DNA of 64,000 bases from the NCBI RefSeq assembly GCF_901212655.1, contig NZ_CAAKON010000038.1:3849-67848 (forward strand), given 5' to 3'. The notes beneath the pieces were generated by a model. The model saw only the letters and a list, made by a program, of their open reading frames with translations, ran no database searches and was not told the DNA's origin. The stretch comes from Olsenella uli (GTDB taxonomy: Bacteria; Actinomycetota; Coriobacteriia; Coriobacteriales; Atopobiaceae). Each line of letters begins with the position of its first letter. The first letter of the stretch is position 1. Below, piece by piece: positions 27,869 to 37,136 of the stretch. The translations under genes were made by a program, and so were the position numbers.

Positions 27869-29791
27869 CTACGCCGTCTTTCCGCGCTCGGGGAGCTCGC
27901 CGGACCGGTACGCGTCGAGAAGCGCCGTGAGCTCGTCGATCTGCTTGCGGATGTGGGCACCGGTGTCGGTGTCGGCAACCATGTAGGGACGCGGGTTCAC
28001 CTCGAGCTGGTCGTCGTCGGAGTAGATGTCGCCGCGGTCTGCCACCACGTCGCCGATGGCGTCGTAGGGGCGGTGGGCCTTGATGCGCATGCCGTGCGCG
28101 TCAACGATGAGGGTGTAGCCCGCGATGCCCGTCTTGGAGTGGTAGGCGCGGCAGAACCCGCCGTCAATCACGAGGCGCTTGCCGCCGCCGCGGATGGGGC
28201 TCTCGCCGTTGCTGCTCGCCACCGGCGTGTGCCCGTTGATGATGTGGCAGCCGGGACCGTAGAGCCCAAACTCCGCAAGCACGTGGTCGCAGACCTCGGG
28301 GCGGTTCGTGAGATCGAAGTAGGGGTCCTGCTCTTCGACCCAGGTGCTCTTGTCGGCAACGAACGTGCGCTCGAAGGTCTTGATGTTGCGGCCGGAGAGG
28401 GGAGAGCTCAGGCCGCACCACAGGTACCACATCCAGTCCAGCAGGCCCTCGGAGCGCTCGTGCCAGGCGCGGCGGGCCAGGCGGTCGCAGGCGTCCAGGT
28501 AGGCGCGTCCGGCCAGATGCCGGTTCTCGCCCATGCGCACCGGGCGGAAGCTGCCGTCCTCGCGCATGGGTATGCATCCGTGGAACAGCAGATTGCCGTT
28601 GTAGGCGAGGTACATCGATCCCTGCTCGTAGAGGAAGGTCACATGGCGCTGCAGGCGGCGGCTGTTGGTGAAGCTGTCCACGAGGCTGTCCATGACGTGG
28701 CGCTCGGCGGGCGTGAGCTCGTAGGGATGGTCGTGGTCGAGCGTGGGGAGGTCCTTGGTCGTCAGGTCGTAGTCCTTGCCGTTGATGTTGACCTTGCCGT
28801 GCTCGCCGTGGCTGAGGTCTATGCGCTCGAGCAGAAGGCGATTCGCCATGTCGAACTCGGGGTGGCGCATGATGAGCCGGCCGTGGAGCTTGAACATGAT
28901 GACGGAGATGGCCTTCTCGGCCGGCGAGAGCACGTCGCCCTTCTTGTACGTCTCCTCGGCAAAGAGTGCCAGCTCGCGCAGGGTGATTCCGTAGGAGCCC
29001 TCGAGGATGTTGAGGGTGTCGTAGTGGATGGCGTTGCGCACCACCGTGGCGATGCAAGCCTCTGAGCCGGCGGCGGCGCCCATCCAGCAGATGTCGTGGT
29101 TGCCCCACTGGATGTCGAGGGAGTGGTATGCCATCAGGCGGTCCATGATGGCGTCCCCGTGGGGGCCGCGGTCATAGATGTCGCCCACCACGTGCAGGTG
29201 GTCCACGGCGAGGCGCTTGATGAGCGCCGAGAGCGAGCGGATGAAGTCACAGACGCTGCCGGTCTCGAGGATGGACTCCACGATGCGCTCATGGTAGACG
29301 TGCCGGTCCGTCTGGGCACCGCCGCTTGCGTGGAGGAGCTCGTCGATGATGTAGGCGTAGGCCACGGGCATGGCCTTGCGCACCTTCGAGCGCGTGTAGG
29401 CGTCCGAGAGGAAGCGGGCGAGTTCGATGAGCTGCATGAGCGAGGTGCGGTACCAGGTGGGCGTGTCCTGGTGGTTGGACTTCACGCGCTTGAGCTTCTC
29501 GTCCGGATAGTAGATGAGGGTGCAGAGCTCGGCCTGCTCGCCGGCGGTGAGCTTGTGACGGAAGACCGCCTTGACGCGCTCGCGGATGACGCCGGAGCAG
29601 TTGTTGATGATGTGGTCGAACTGCTGCGAGTCTCCGTGAACATCGGAGATGAAGTGCTCGGTTGCCTTGGGGAGGTTGAGAATCGCCTCAAGGTTGATAA
29701 CCTCGGTGTAGACGGCCTGGCAGGTCGGGAACTTCTCTGACAGCAGCTCGAGATACTTGGTCTGCTGCTCGTTTCTGAAGACGCTCGACAC
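27869..29791 (-). CDS. fbp: Fructose-1,6-bisphosphatase, class III (firmicute type)
   Basis: The 640-residue enzyme hydrolyses fructose-1,6-bisphosphate in gluconeogenesis and belongs to the calcineurin-like metallophosphatase superfamily. Metal-site motifs are FISDVHGDSQQFDHI (~43-57), VVGDIYDRGPHGD and QWGNHDI, with late His motifs NGHTPV and VIDGGFC. The start was set at GTG 29791, behind GGGAGG, because it gives the family N-terminus. The open frame continues 64 codons further upstream with no similarity. Class III FBPase supports a Coriobacteriia or Firmicutes setting. Confidence 0.92.
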   Translation of the reverse strand: MSSVFRNEQQTKYLELLSEKFPTCQAVYTEVINLEAILNLPKATEHFISDVHGDSQQFDHIINNCSGVIRERVKAVFRHKLTAGEQAELCTLIYYPDEKLKRVKSNHQDTPTWYRTSLMQLIELARFLSDAYTRSKVRKAMPVAYAYIIDELLHASGGAQTDRHVYHERIVESILETGSVCDFIRSLSALIKRLAVDHLHVVGDIYDRGPHGDAIMDRLMAYHSLDIQWGNHDICWMGAAAGSEACIATVVRNAIHYDTLNILEGSYGITLRELALFAEETYKKGDVLSPAEKAISVIMFKLHGRLIMRHPEFDMANRLLLERIDLSHGEHGKVNINGKDYDLTTKDLPTLDHDHPYELTPAERHVMDSLVDSFTNSRRLQRHVTFLYEQGSMYLAYNGNLLFHGCIPMREDGSFRPVRMGENRHLAGRAYLDACDRLARRAWHERSEGLLDWMWYLWCGLSSPLSGRNIKTFERTFVADKSTWVEEQDPYFDLTNRPEVCDHVLAEFGLYGPGCHIINGHTPVASSNGESPIRGGGKRLVIDGGFCRAYHSKTGIAGYTLIVDAHGMRIKAHRPYDAIGDVVADRGDIYSDDDQLEVNPRPYMVADTDTGAHIRKQIDELTALLDAYRSGELPERGKTA

Positions 29792-30075
29792 GTTGGCCTC
29801 CCTGTGAGTATGCGGACAGCTGTCTTCGCATGTCTCAAGGGCATGCGTCTCGCCAGCTCTTCTTTTGGCCGCCCCCTGCGACCATGCCGCCGCGTGCGGC
29901 TTGTGAGAAAATCCTAGACCCGAGAGGGCCAAGTTAGCTGCGTGCGTTGCGTGGTCACAGATTGACCATGGGTTGATAGTCATCTACGGCCGTCTTCCGA
30001 GTGTTACGTGTTGCGCAATTGCGGGCGTTTGCGTCGCAGTTTGGCGGCGTTCGTGCTACCATGCCCAGGAAAGCT

Positions 30076-30380
30076 GTGATGGGGACGAGTAGCTCGGTCA
30101 CTGCGGCAAGAGCGATGTGGGGATGGTGGAAGCCCACGGCCGCACCCAGGCGAACATCACCCCGGAGCCGTGGCCCGAACAGGGCTGGGGTGCTTGCGAG
30201 CCACGTCTCGCGAAAACCGCCAGCCGCCAGTAGGCGCCACCGGGATTGGTCGCCGTGACGGGCCAGCCGAGTAAGGCGGATCTCCGCTCGCTGGGTGGTT
30301 GAACGAGGATGTCTTGCGACCGTGTCACGCACGGCTGCTTTCAGGCGCTTCGTCCCAGCTGTGGGGACGGGCGCTTTTTT
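30076..30380 (+). ncRNA. T-box riboswitch (Ile, ATC specifier) in the ileS leader
   Basis: The leader shows the canonical T-box parts in order: a stem I start near GGGGACGAGTAG (30081-30092), the AGCGATG and GGTGGAAGCCC loops (30111-30135), specifier-loop GAACATCACC with the isoleucine codon ATC at 30156-30158, and the T-box loop CTGGGTGGTT with TGGT at 30296-30299, able to pair with the ACCA end of uncharged tRNA-Ile. A terminator follows. Uncharged tRNA-Ile should favour antitermination and raise ileS expression. The T-box sequence diverges from the consensus after GGGTGG. Confidence 0.85.
30345..30380 (+). terminator. T-box-controlled terminator before ileS
   Basis: A 12-bp stem with two G:U pairs (30345-30356 with 30363-30374), loop AGCTGT, followed by TTTTTT. 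It shows that this T-box works at the transcriptional level rather than on translation. Confidence 0.85.
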
Positions 30381-30458
30381 CGTGCGCGGACGCTCCGCGC
30401 GAAGGCGCTCGGCACGAGGATGCGGGCGCAGGCTCGCGAAAGGAGCGGCACGGAGCCA

Positions 30459-33266
30459 ATGGCTAACGAGTACAAGAAGACGATGAACCTCCCCAAGACG
30501 AGCTTCCCCATGCGGGCAAGCCTCGCCACCAGGGAACCCGAGCGCCTCAAGGTCTGGCGCGAGAACAACGTCTATGAGCTGGCGCGCAAGAAGAACGAGG
30601 GCCACGACAAGTTCGTCCTGCACGACGGTCCCCCGTATGCGAACGGCCCCATCCACGTGGGCCACGCCATGAACAAGATCTCCAAGGACATCATCAACCG
30701 CTACTGGATGATGCAGGGCAGAGATGTCCCGTACGTGCCCGGCTGGGACTGCCACGGCCAGCCCATCGAGCACAAGGTCGAGGAGAAGGTGGGCACCAAG
30801 AAGTTCAACGAGATGCCCACGGCCGAGATCCGCGAGATGTGCAACAAGTTCGCCGTCGAGAACATCGAGCTGCAGAAGGCGGGCTTCCGCAGGCTCGGCG
30901 TGCTTGGTGACTGGGACCACCCTTATCTCACGCTCTATCATCAGCACGACGCCGCCGACATCGAGGTCTTCAAGAAGATGTTCGATAAGGGCATGGTGTA
31001 TCGCGGCCGTAAGCCCGTGCACTGGTGCAAGCACTGCCATACCGCCCTCGCCGAGGCCGAGATCGAGTACGGCGACGAGACGAGCCCGTCCATCTACGTG
31101 CGCTTCGAGCTCACGAGCAAGCCGGCCGGCCTCGAGTCCTTCGACGGTCCGGTGGACTTCGTGATCTGGACCACCACGCCCTGGACCATGCCGTCCGACC
31201 AGGCTGTCTCGCTCAAGCCCGAGGCCGACTACGTGGCCGTGGAGCACGACGGCCGTGCCGAGATCATGCTCGAGCACCTTGCGCCCAAGGTCTGCGAGAT
31301 CGCGGGGTGGGACTACACGCCGGTCATGGTTGACGGTAAGCCCTACGTGGTGAAGGCCGAGACCTTCGACCACCTGCACTACAAGCAGCCGATCTTTGAC
31401 GGCGTCGAGGGTGTGGCCCTGCTCGCCGACTACGTTGGCACAGAGGACGGTACCGGTATCGTCCACAACTCGCCCGGCCACGGCGTCGACGACTACTACG
31501 TCTGCGCCGCCGAGGGCATGGACATCTGCATGCCGGTCGACGACGACGGTAAGTTCTACGTTGGCGACGAGTTTGGCAAGGGCGGCCCGTTCTCCGGCAT
31601 GGACACCGACGAGGCCAACCCCAAGATCATCCAGTTCCTCCGCGATAAGGGCACCCTTGTGGCCGAGGTCAAGATCACGCACAGCTACCCGCACTGCTGG
31701 CGCTGCCACCAGCCGGTCCTGTTCCGTGCCACCAACCAGTGGTTTGTCTCCATGGACAAGACGAACCTGCGCGGCGAGGCGCTCGACGCCATCGAGCACA
31801 AGGTCGCCTGGTACCCCGAGCGTGCGAGCAAGCGCATCCACGCCATGGTGGAGGGGCGTCCTGACTGGTGCATCTCCCGCCAGCGCAACTGGGGCGTGCC
31901 CATTCCGAGTTACACCTGCGAGGACTGCGGCGAGACGGTCATGAACGACGCCACGCTCGACGCCGTCATCAAGCTCTTCCACGAGAAGGGCTCCGACGCC
32001 TGGTTCACCGACAAGCCCGAGGATTACCTGGGCGACGCCTGCGTGTGCCCCAAGTGCGGTGGCCATCACCTCAAGGCCGACAAGGACATCCTCGACGTGT
32101 GGTGGGACTCCGGCGTCTCCTGGAAGGCCGTCTGCGAGTTCCGCGACGAGCTCCACTACCCGGCCGACATGTACCTCGAGGGATCCGACCAGCACCGCGG
32201 CTGGTTCCAGAGCTCGCTTCTGACCTCCGTTGGCGCCAACGACATCCCGCCCTACAAGGCGGTCGTCTCCCAGGGCTTCACGCTCGACGGCCAGGGCCGC
32301 AAGATGTCCAAGTCGCTCGGCAACGTCATCGACCCGAACAAGGTCTGCGACGAGATGGGGGCCGACATCCTGCGCCTCTGGGTGGCTTCCACGGACACGT
32401 CCAACGACGTGGCCATCGACCACGAGATCCTCGCACGCACCTCTGACGCCTACCGACGCTTCCGCAACACCTTCCGCTTCCTGCTGGGCGAGCTCGAGGA
32501 CCAGTTCGACCCCGAGCGCGACCTCGTGCCGGTTGCGGAGATGGAGCCGTACGACCTGCTCGTGCTCGCGCGCGCCTGCGACATGCACGACAAGGTGTCC
32601 GAGGCCTACGCCGGCTACCGCTTCTACCAGGTCTATCGTGCGCTCTATGACTTCGTGGTGACGGAGCTCTCCAACGGCTACCTCAACGCCACCAAGGATC
32701 GCATGTACTGCGAGGCCAAGGACTCCAAGGCCCGCAAGAGCGCCCAGACCTGCTGGTACTACCTGCTCGAGATGCTGCTCCGCGACCTCCAGCCGATCCT
32801 GTCCTTCACCACGGACGAGGTCATGGCACACCTGCCCGAGAGCGCCCGCGACGGCCAGACCTTCGCTGCGCTGCTCGACTGGTGGAAGAGCCCGCTTGCC
32901 AAGGACCAGGTGGCGAAGCTCCTGCCGACCTACAACGCCATGCTCGAGGCGCGCGGCGCGTTTACGAAGGCTTACGAGGAGGCGCTTGGCACCGAGACAA
33001 TCAGCGAGAAGACCACGCAGGCCGCCCGTTGCGTCCTGACGTTGCCGAGCGACGCCTACGAGCTGCTCGCCAACGACGCCGACCTGCTTGCCGAGGCGCT
33101 CGTGTGCTCCGCCGTCGAGGTTCGCGAGGGTGACGAGCTTGCGGCCGAGGTGCTGCCGGCCGAGGGCGAGAAGTGCCCGCGCTGCTGGTATTGGCGCGGC
33201 CTTGGCGCCGATGGCCTCTGCCCGCGCTGCCACGAGGCCGTAGCGGCCTGTGGCTGTGAGGAGTAG
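30459..33266 (+). CDS. ileS: Isoleucine-tRNA ligase
   Basis: A 935-residue class I synthetase. The HIGH site is PIHVGHAMNK (~64), the editing domain includes FVIWTTTPWTMPSD, the KMSKS site is GRKMSKSLGN (~613-622), and a C-terminal zinc finger CPRCWYW-x-CPRCHEA completes the eukaryote-unlike, Zn-containing bacterial form. ATG 30459 is preceded by AAAGGAGCGG. An in-frame ATG at 30309 lies inside the T-box terminator and is not the start. lspA follows directly. Confidence 0.97.
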   Translation: MANEYKKTMNLPKTSFPMRASLATREPERLKVWRENNVYELARKKNEGHDKFVLHDGPPYANGPIHVGHAMNKISKDIINRYWMMQGRDVPYVPGWDCHGQPIEHKVEEKVGTKKFNEMPTAEIREMCNKFAVENIELQKAGFRRLGVLGDWDHPYLTLYHQHDAADIEVFKKMFDKGMVYRGRKPVHWCKHCHTALAEAEIEYGDETSPSIYVRFELTSKPAGLESFDGPVDFVIWTTTPWTMPSDQAVSLKPEADYVAVEHDGRAEIMLEHLAPKVCEIAGWDYTPVMVDGKPYVVKAETFDHLHYKQPIFDGVEGVALLADYVGTEDGTGIVHNSPGHGVDDYYVCAAEGMDICMPVDDDGKFYVGDEFGKGGPFSGMDTDEANPKIIQFLRDKGTLVAEVKITHSYPHCWRCHQPVLFRATNQWFVSMDKTNLRGEALDAIEHKVAWYPERASKRIHAMVEGRPDWCISRQRNWGVPIPSYTCEDCGETVMNDATLDAVIKLFHEKGSDAWFTDKPEDYLGDACVCPKCGGHHLKADKDILDVWWDSGVSWKAVCEFRDELHYPADMYLEGSDQHRGWFQSSLLTSVGANDIPPYKAVVSQGFTLDGQGRKMSKSLGNVIDPNKVCDEMGADILRLWVASTDTSNDVAIDHEILARTSDAYRRFRNTFRFLLGELEDQFDPERDLVPVAEMEPYDLLVLARACDMHDKVSEAYAGYRFYQVYRALYDFVVTELSNGYLNATKDRMYCEAKDSKARKSAQTCWYYLLEMLLRDLQPILSFTTDEVMAHLPESARDGQTFAALLDWWKSPLAKDQVAKLLPTYNAMLEARGAFTKAYEEALGTETISEKTTQAARCVLTLPSDAYELLANDADLLAEALVCSAVEVREGDELAAEVLPAEGEKCPRCWYWRGLGADGLCPRCHEAVAACGCEE

Positions 33267-33270
33267 TGCC

Positions 33271-33753
33271 TTGTCGCTGCGCGTGCGCATAGCCGGATTT
33301 GCTGGGGTCGCCGTCTGCGGCGTCGTGCTTGACCAGGTCACCAAGGCCTGGGCCCGCACGGCGCTGGCGGGCGGCCCCGTCACGGTTGTGCCTGGATACC
33401 TTGACCTCGCGCTCGTCAAGAACACCGGGGCCGCCTTCTCGATTGGCTCCGGGGCCACGTGGGTGTTTGCGCTGTTGGCCATCGGCATTGTTGCCGCCTG
33501 CACGGTGTGGGTGGTGCGCGAGTGCGAGATGCCCATGGGGCTTGTGTGCTCGCTCGGCGCCGTTGCCGGCGGTGGCGTAGGCAATCTCATCGACCGCGTG
33601 GTGGCAGGCGAGGTTACGGACTTCTTTGCGACGACGTTCGCCGACTTTCCGGTCTTCAACGTTGCCGACATCTTTGTGACCTGCGGCGTTGTGCTCGTCA
33701 TATATCTCTGGTGGCGTTGGGACTCCGAGCGCCAGGCGCAGGACGCCGAGTAA
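33271..33753 (+). CDS. lspA: Lipoprotein signal peptidase (signal peptidase II)
   Basis: A membrane aspartyl protease that removes signal peptides from prolipoproteins. Four helices are seen, with family motifs LDQVTKAW, VKNTGAAFS, and the two catalytic Asp in GGVGNLIDRV and FNVADIFVT. Start choice is uncertain: TTG 33271 lies 7 nt after GAGGAG (within the ileS end) and gives 160 residues, the usual length. GTG 33250 or 33256 would add a few residues and overlap ileS. ileS and lspA are likely cotranscribed. Confidence 0.9.
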   Translation: MSLRVRIAGFAGVAVCGVVLDQVTKAWARTALAGGPVTVVPGYLDLALVKNTGAAFSIGSGATWVFALLAIGIVAACTVWVVRECEMPMGLVCSLGAVAGGGVGNLIDRVVAGEVTDFFATTFADFPVFNVADIFVTCGVVLVIYLWWRWDSERQAQDAE

Positions 33754-33944
33754 TCTGGCGTCGTGGTGCCGGCGCTGGTGGTCGGGCGATTCGGCGCCGC
33801 GCGCCTGGCGTTTGATCATTCGCTTCCGTGGCGTTTGACGCTTCATATGTCTGGCTGCTCGGCCGCATCGCGGACGACGCCGGTGTTATCCTGGCCTCGT
33901 TACGCATCTGGCGGTCTATCTTCGTACGGCAAAGGTTTCGTTGC

Positions 33945-34898
33945 ATGATTTTGTCGCTTGCCCCTATGGAGGGGATTACGGGCAGCGCGTTTCGCCGGGT
34001 GCACGCGGAGTGCTTCGGTGCGCTCGACCGTTATTACACGCCGTTCGTGGCGCCCCCACGCGTCGGCGACGATTTTGGCAAGAAGGCCCTGAAGGAGCTC
34101 GAGCCGGCGCGCAATGCTGGCCTTGAGGTCATCCCCCAGCTGCTTGGCAAGAACGCCGACGAGTTCGTGTGGGCGGCGCAGCTCTTGGCCGACATGGGGT
34201 ATTGCGAGGTGAACCTGAACCTTGGGTGCCCCTCTGGTACGGTATTCAATAAGGGTAAGGGCTCGGGGTTCCTGCGCAACCTCGACGAACTCGATGCGTT
34301 TCTCGGCGATATCTGCGACCGGTCTCCCATTCCCGTGTCGGTCAAGACGAGGCTCGGTGTCTCGGATGATGGCGAGTTCGGCGCGGTGCTTGACCTGTAT
34401 TGCCGCCACCCGCTCGCCGGGCTCATCGTTCACCCGCGCGTGCGCGAGGACTTCTACAAGGGCGCGCCGCGCTGGGAGCCCTATGGCGAGGCCCTTGCCC
34501 GGGCGCCCTTCCCAGTGGCCTACAACGGGGACATCTTTGCGCCGGAGGACCTGGAGGCGCTGCTCTCTGCATATCTGGCGACGCGGCATGTGATGGTGGG
34601 ACGCGGCGTCCTCACCAACCCCGCGTTGCCGCGGCAGCTGCGAGGTGGTGGTCCCATGACGCCCGAGGAGCTCCATGCGTTTCATGACAGGCTGTTCGAT
34701 GCCTACGAGGCCGAGATTGGCGGCAATGCTGTCTATCGCCTCAAGGAGTGGTGGTCCTACGCCCGGTACGCCTTCGCGGACCCCGTCGCGGTGCATCGAG
34801 CGGTGCGGAAGGCGCGCCGCGTCGAAGACTACAGGGCGGCGGCCGAGCAGGTCTTTCGCAGCGAACTGCTTGCTGTCAGGCCATGTTTCCAGGGGTGA
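33945..34898 (+). CDS. tRNA-dihydrouridine synthase (Dus) family flavoprotein
   Basis: A 317-residue FMN-dependent TIM barrel. It starts MILSLAPMEGITGSAFRR, the standard Dus opening, and has NLGCPSGTVFNKGKGSGFL (catalytic-Cys loop) and LIVHPRVREDFYKG, with FMN contacts in NGDIF and MVGRGVL. The active Cys loop reads CPSGTV instead of the more common CPxxKV, so it belongs to a divergent Dus subgroup. The upstream 117 bp is open in frame but lacks similarity, and ATG 33945 gives the conserved N-terminus. The target uridine cannot be deduced. Confidence 0.85.
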   Translation: MILSLAPMEGITGSAFRRVHAECFGALDRYYTPFVAPPRVGDDFGKKALKELEPARNAGLEVIPQLLGKNADEFVWAAQLLADMGYCEVNLNLGCPSGTVFNKGKGSGFLRNLDELDAFLGDICDRSPIPVSVKTRLGVSDDGEFGAVLDLYCRHPLAGLIVHPRVREDFYKGAPRWEPYGEALARAPFPVAYNGDIFAPEDLEALLSAYLATRHVMVGRGVLTNPALPRQLRGGGPMTPEELHAFHDRLFDAYEAEIGGNAVYRLKEWWSYARYAFADPVAVHRAVRKARRVEDYRAAAEQVFRSELLAVRPCFQG

Positions 34899-35066
34899 TG
34901 CCGCCCGTCGCCCCTTCGCTGACGCGTGCGCCACAGGCGTCCGCCAATCATGGCGCCACGCGTGAGGAAACCGTCACCGCCCCGTAAGCCTCGGCTCATC
35001 GGTCGCGCGTGTCCCCGCTGCACAATGGGGGAGAACGCAGACCCTAGCGAGGACGAGGTGATCGCG

Positions 35067-35642
35067 ATGCCAAGGCCAGTCTTCTTCTCCCACGGAATCC
35101 CCAATCTTGTGCCCATCGAGGGAGGGCGCCTCGTTGACGCTCGCGTAGCCGGTCCTGCGGAGGCCCTGCTCCAAGCCTGCCGAGCCACCGGCCTCGACCC
35201 GGTGGTCACGTCTGCCTATCGTAGCCCGGTCAGGCAGACGTGGATTCTCGCCTGCAGGGTTGGCGCAAACATGCTGCGGGGTCTCTCGCCTTGTAAAGCT
35301 TGGCGAGCCACGTGCCGCTACGTGGCGCTTCCGGGTCGGAGCGAGCACGCCTTGGGCGTCGCGCTCGACATCAGCTGCGGAGACGGTAGCCCGGGAGGTC
35401 TCGAGGGGATCCAGGACTGGCTGTTCGAGAATTCGTGGCGGTTTGGGTTCATCTGTCGGTATCCTCCGGGCAAGTCTGCCCTTACGGGCGTGGACTTCGA
35501 GCCCTGGCACTACACTTACGCTGGCGTTGACGTTGCAACTGAGCTGCGGCGTACGGGCGAGTGCCTCGAGGAACTCGCGGCCAGGCTTGAGGTGGGTCGT
35601 CGGAGGGGTAGGGCGGCAGGACTGAGGCCGTCGTGTCTCTAG
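35067..35642 (+). CDS. VanY-family (M15B) D-alanyl-D-alanine carboxypeptidase domain protein
   Basis: A 191-residue M15-family metallopeptidase. Zinc and catalytic motifs are SEHALGVALDIS (~92, the SxHxxGxAxD motif) and FEPWHYTY (~144). The substrate-binding TSAYRSP motif precedes them. It has no signal peptide or membrane segment with this start, which is unusual for an enzyme acting on wall peptides. Upstream in-frame starts (ATG 35025) add only a few polar residues. Its role could be wall-peptide trimming or recycling. ATG 35067 has a GAGGTG box. Confidence 0.8.
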   Translation: MPRPVFFSHGIPNLVPIEGGRLVDARVAGPAEALLQACRATGLDPVVTSAYRSPVRQTWILACRVGANMLRGLSPCKAWRATCRYVALPGRSEHALGVALDISCGDGSPGGLEGIQDWLFENSWRFGFICRYPPGKSALTGVDFEPWHYTYAGVDVATELRRTGECLEELAARLEVGRRRGRAAGLRPSCL

Positions 35643-35727
35643 CGCACTGACTGTTGCCGCGTCGCACGGCGCGCATGCCGAGGGCTAAGATGGCTTCCAG
35701 TTTGAGACCGGCTTTGGAGGGACGACC

Positions 35728-36237
35728 ATGATTGACCTCATTCCCATGCGCAGAAAGCGTCAGGCCCTTAGCGAGGAAGCCTGCATCGAGGTGCTCGAGC
35801 GCGGCACGTCCGGCGTGCTCGCGCTCAATGATCTCGAGCTTGGCGCGCCGTACCAGGTGCCGCTCAACTATGGCTACCGCGATGGCAGGCTTACCTTCCA
35901 CGGGGCTATGACCGGCCATAAGATCGACCTGCTCAAAGCCGATGCTCGTGCCTCGTTCACGGTCATTGGCCAGGATGATATTATCCCCGAGCAATACACC
36001 TCGTACTTTCGCAGCGTGGTCTGCACGGGGCGCCTGCGCCAGCTCACGGATCCCGATGAGCGTTTGGAGGAGCTTCTCTTCATGGCCGAGCGCTTCTGGC
36101 CCGGTCACGAGGAGAAGGCCCGCGAGGAGATTGCGCCTGCCTTCGACCACACCTTCGTGCTGGTTCTCGACATCGAGACCATGACGGGTAAGGAAGCCGT
36201 CGAGCTCGCGCGCAGGCGGCGGGCGGGGGAGCTGTGA
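35728..36237 (+). CDS. Pyridoxamine 5'-phosphate oxidase-like flavin protein (NimA-type)
   Basis: A 169-residue split-barrel flavoprotein of the NimA/PNPOx-like group. Visible are the strand pattern SGVLALNDLELGAPYQVPLNYGY, the FMN-binding segment LTFHGAMTGHKIDLLKADARASF and the dimer motif YTSYFRSVVCTGRLRQL. Relatives reduce nitro compounds or bind flavin or heme; the substrate is unknown. The ATG at 35728 has GGAGGGACG upstream. It stands alone between unrelated genes. Confidence 0.85.
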   Translation: MIDLIPMRRKRQALSEEACIEVLERGTSGVLALNDLELGAPYQVPLNYGYRDGRLTFHGAMTGHKIDLLKADARASFTVIGQDDIIPEQYTSYFRSVVCTGRLRQLTDPDERLEELLFMAERFWPGHEEKAREEIAPAFDHTFVLVLDIETMTGKEAVELARRRRAGEL

Positions 36238-36383
36238 GTGGCTGCGCGTTGAATGGCGAGCCTCGTCGTCCTCCGGTTGACTAAGCCCCGGAAAGGTCAA
36301 CCACCGCTCCATTGCGTCAACCGTACCTTGCCCTTTACCTGTCTCAGGACCGGTCCTCCTGCCACTTCCAGCAAGGAGGAGCC

Positions 36384-36929
36384 ATGAGAAGCACGAGTAT
36401 CGCCGAGAGCATCGCCGCCGCCATCGTTCGGGAGGCCACGGGGCTCTCCGCGACTGACCGCGACGCCGCCGTCGCCCGCTGCGAGTGGGAGCTGCGCGAC
36501 CACGGGTCGAGTTGGAACCTGCTGGTCGCCGTTGCCGGGCTCTACGCCGGGTGGGCGACTACCGCCAGGGCCGCGGGCGAGGAGGGCGCAGCGGCGGTCC
36601 TCGTCGAGGTCATGCGCATGGTCAACCTGGCCGACGACGCTGAGGAGATCGCCCGCCTCGCGGAGCGGGGCGAGGAGGCTCGCTCCGCCCTCGGTTGGGC
36701 GCTCGCGGATGCCGACCCCGTCCCGAGCCTGCGTGTCACGGCGGCCGCGAGGCTGCTCGAGCTCGAAGAGGAAGCTGCCGCCCATAACCAGCTCGAGGTC
36801 ATTGCGGGCGAGCAGCAGGGAGATAACACCACCCGGCTCGCTTGCCTGCTCTTGGGGGATGAATCCCCTTGGCGCGACGAGTCCCTCGCAGACCGGCGCC
36901 TGGCCCTGCTGGGTCGCATGCAGGCCTGA
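36384..36929 (+). CDS. Hypothetical helical protein
   Basis: A 181-residue Ala/Glu/Arg-rich soluble protein with no family that I recognise. It appears all-helical, with no signal, membrane helix or metal motif. ATG 36384 follows a good AAGGAGG box. A small membrane protein gene starts 15 bp after its end, also behind AGGAGG, so the two probably form an operon. Confidence 0.65.
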   Translation: MRSTSIAESIAAAIVREATGLSATDRDAAVARCEWELRDHGSSWNLLVAVAGLYAGWATTARAAGEEGAAAVLVEVMRMVNLADDAEEIARLAERGEEARSALGWALADADPVPSLRVTAAARLLELEEEAAAHNQLEVIAGEQQGDNTTRLACLLLGDESPWRDESLADRRLALLGRMQA

Positions 36930-36944
36930 CGAGAGGAGGTTCCC

Positions 36945-37136
36945 ATGAGAGAGTACGGGGAGAGGCCGGAAGCACCCTACCGCCGCCCAGCCCTGATGTG
37001 GTGGGAACTCCTTGCATACACGCTGATACTCGCGATCGCGCTCGCCCTTAACGCGCTGCAGTTCCCCAAATGGGTCGCCGGCCCCCTCGTCCTTGTGGCA
37101 CTCGTGGTTCGGGCTGTACGGATAGGGACCGACTGA
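36945..37136 (+). CDS. Small membrane protein
   Basis: A 63-residue protein with an Arg/Pro-rich polar N-terminus (residues 1-15) and two hydrophobic segments, at about residues 19-37 and 43-58. AGGAGG precedes its ATG by 6 nt. No family recognised. It is probably coexpressed with the helical protein upstream. Confidence 0.55.
   Translation: MREYGERPEAPYRRPALMWWELLAYTLILAIALALNALQFPKWVAGPLVLVALVVRAVRIGTD

Noticed and set aside
30309..30458. Longer ileS N-terminus starting at 30309
   Set aside because: The region is the T-box antiterminator/terminator; the encoded residues have no synthetase similarity and a good ribosome site precedes 30459.
29955..33701. A very long open frame on the minus strand opposite ileS and lspA
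   Set aside because: It is the antisense shadow of strongly biased GC-rich codons; the translation has no family features, while ileS and lspA on the plus strand are unambiguous.
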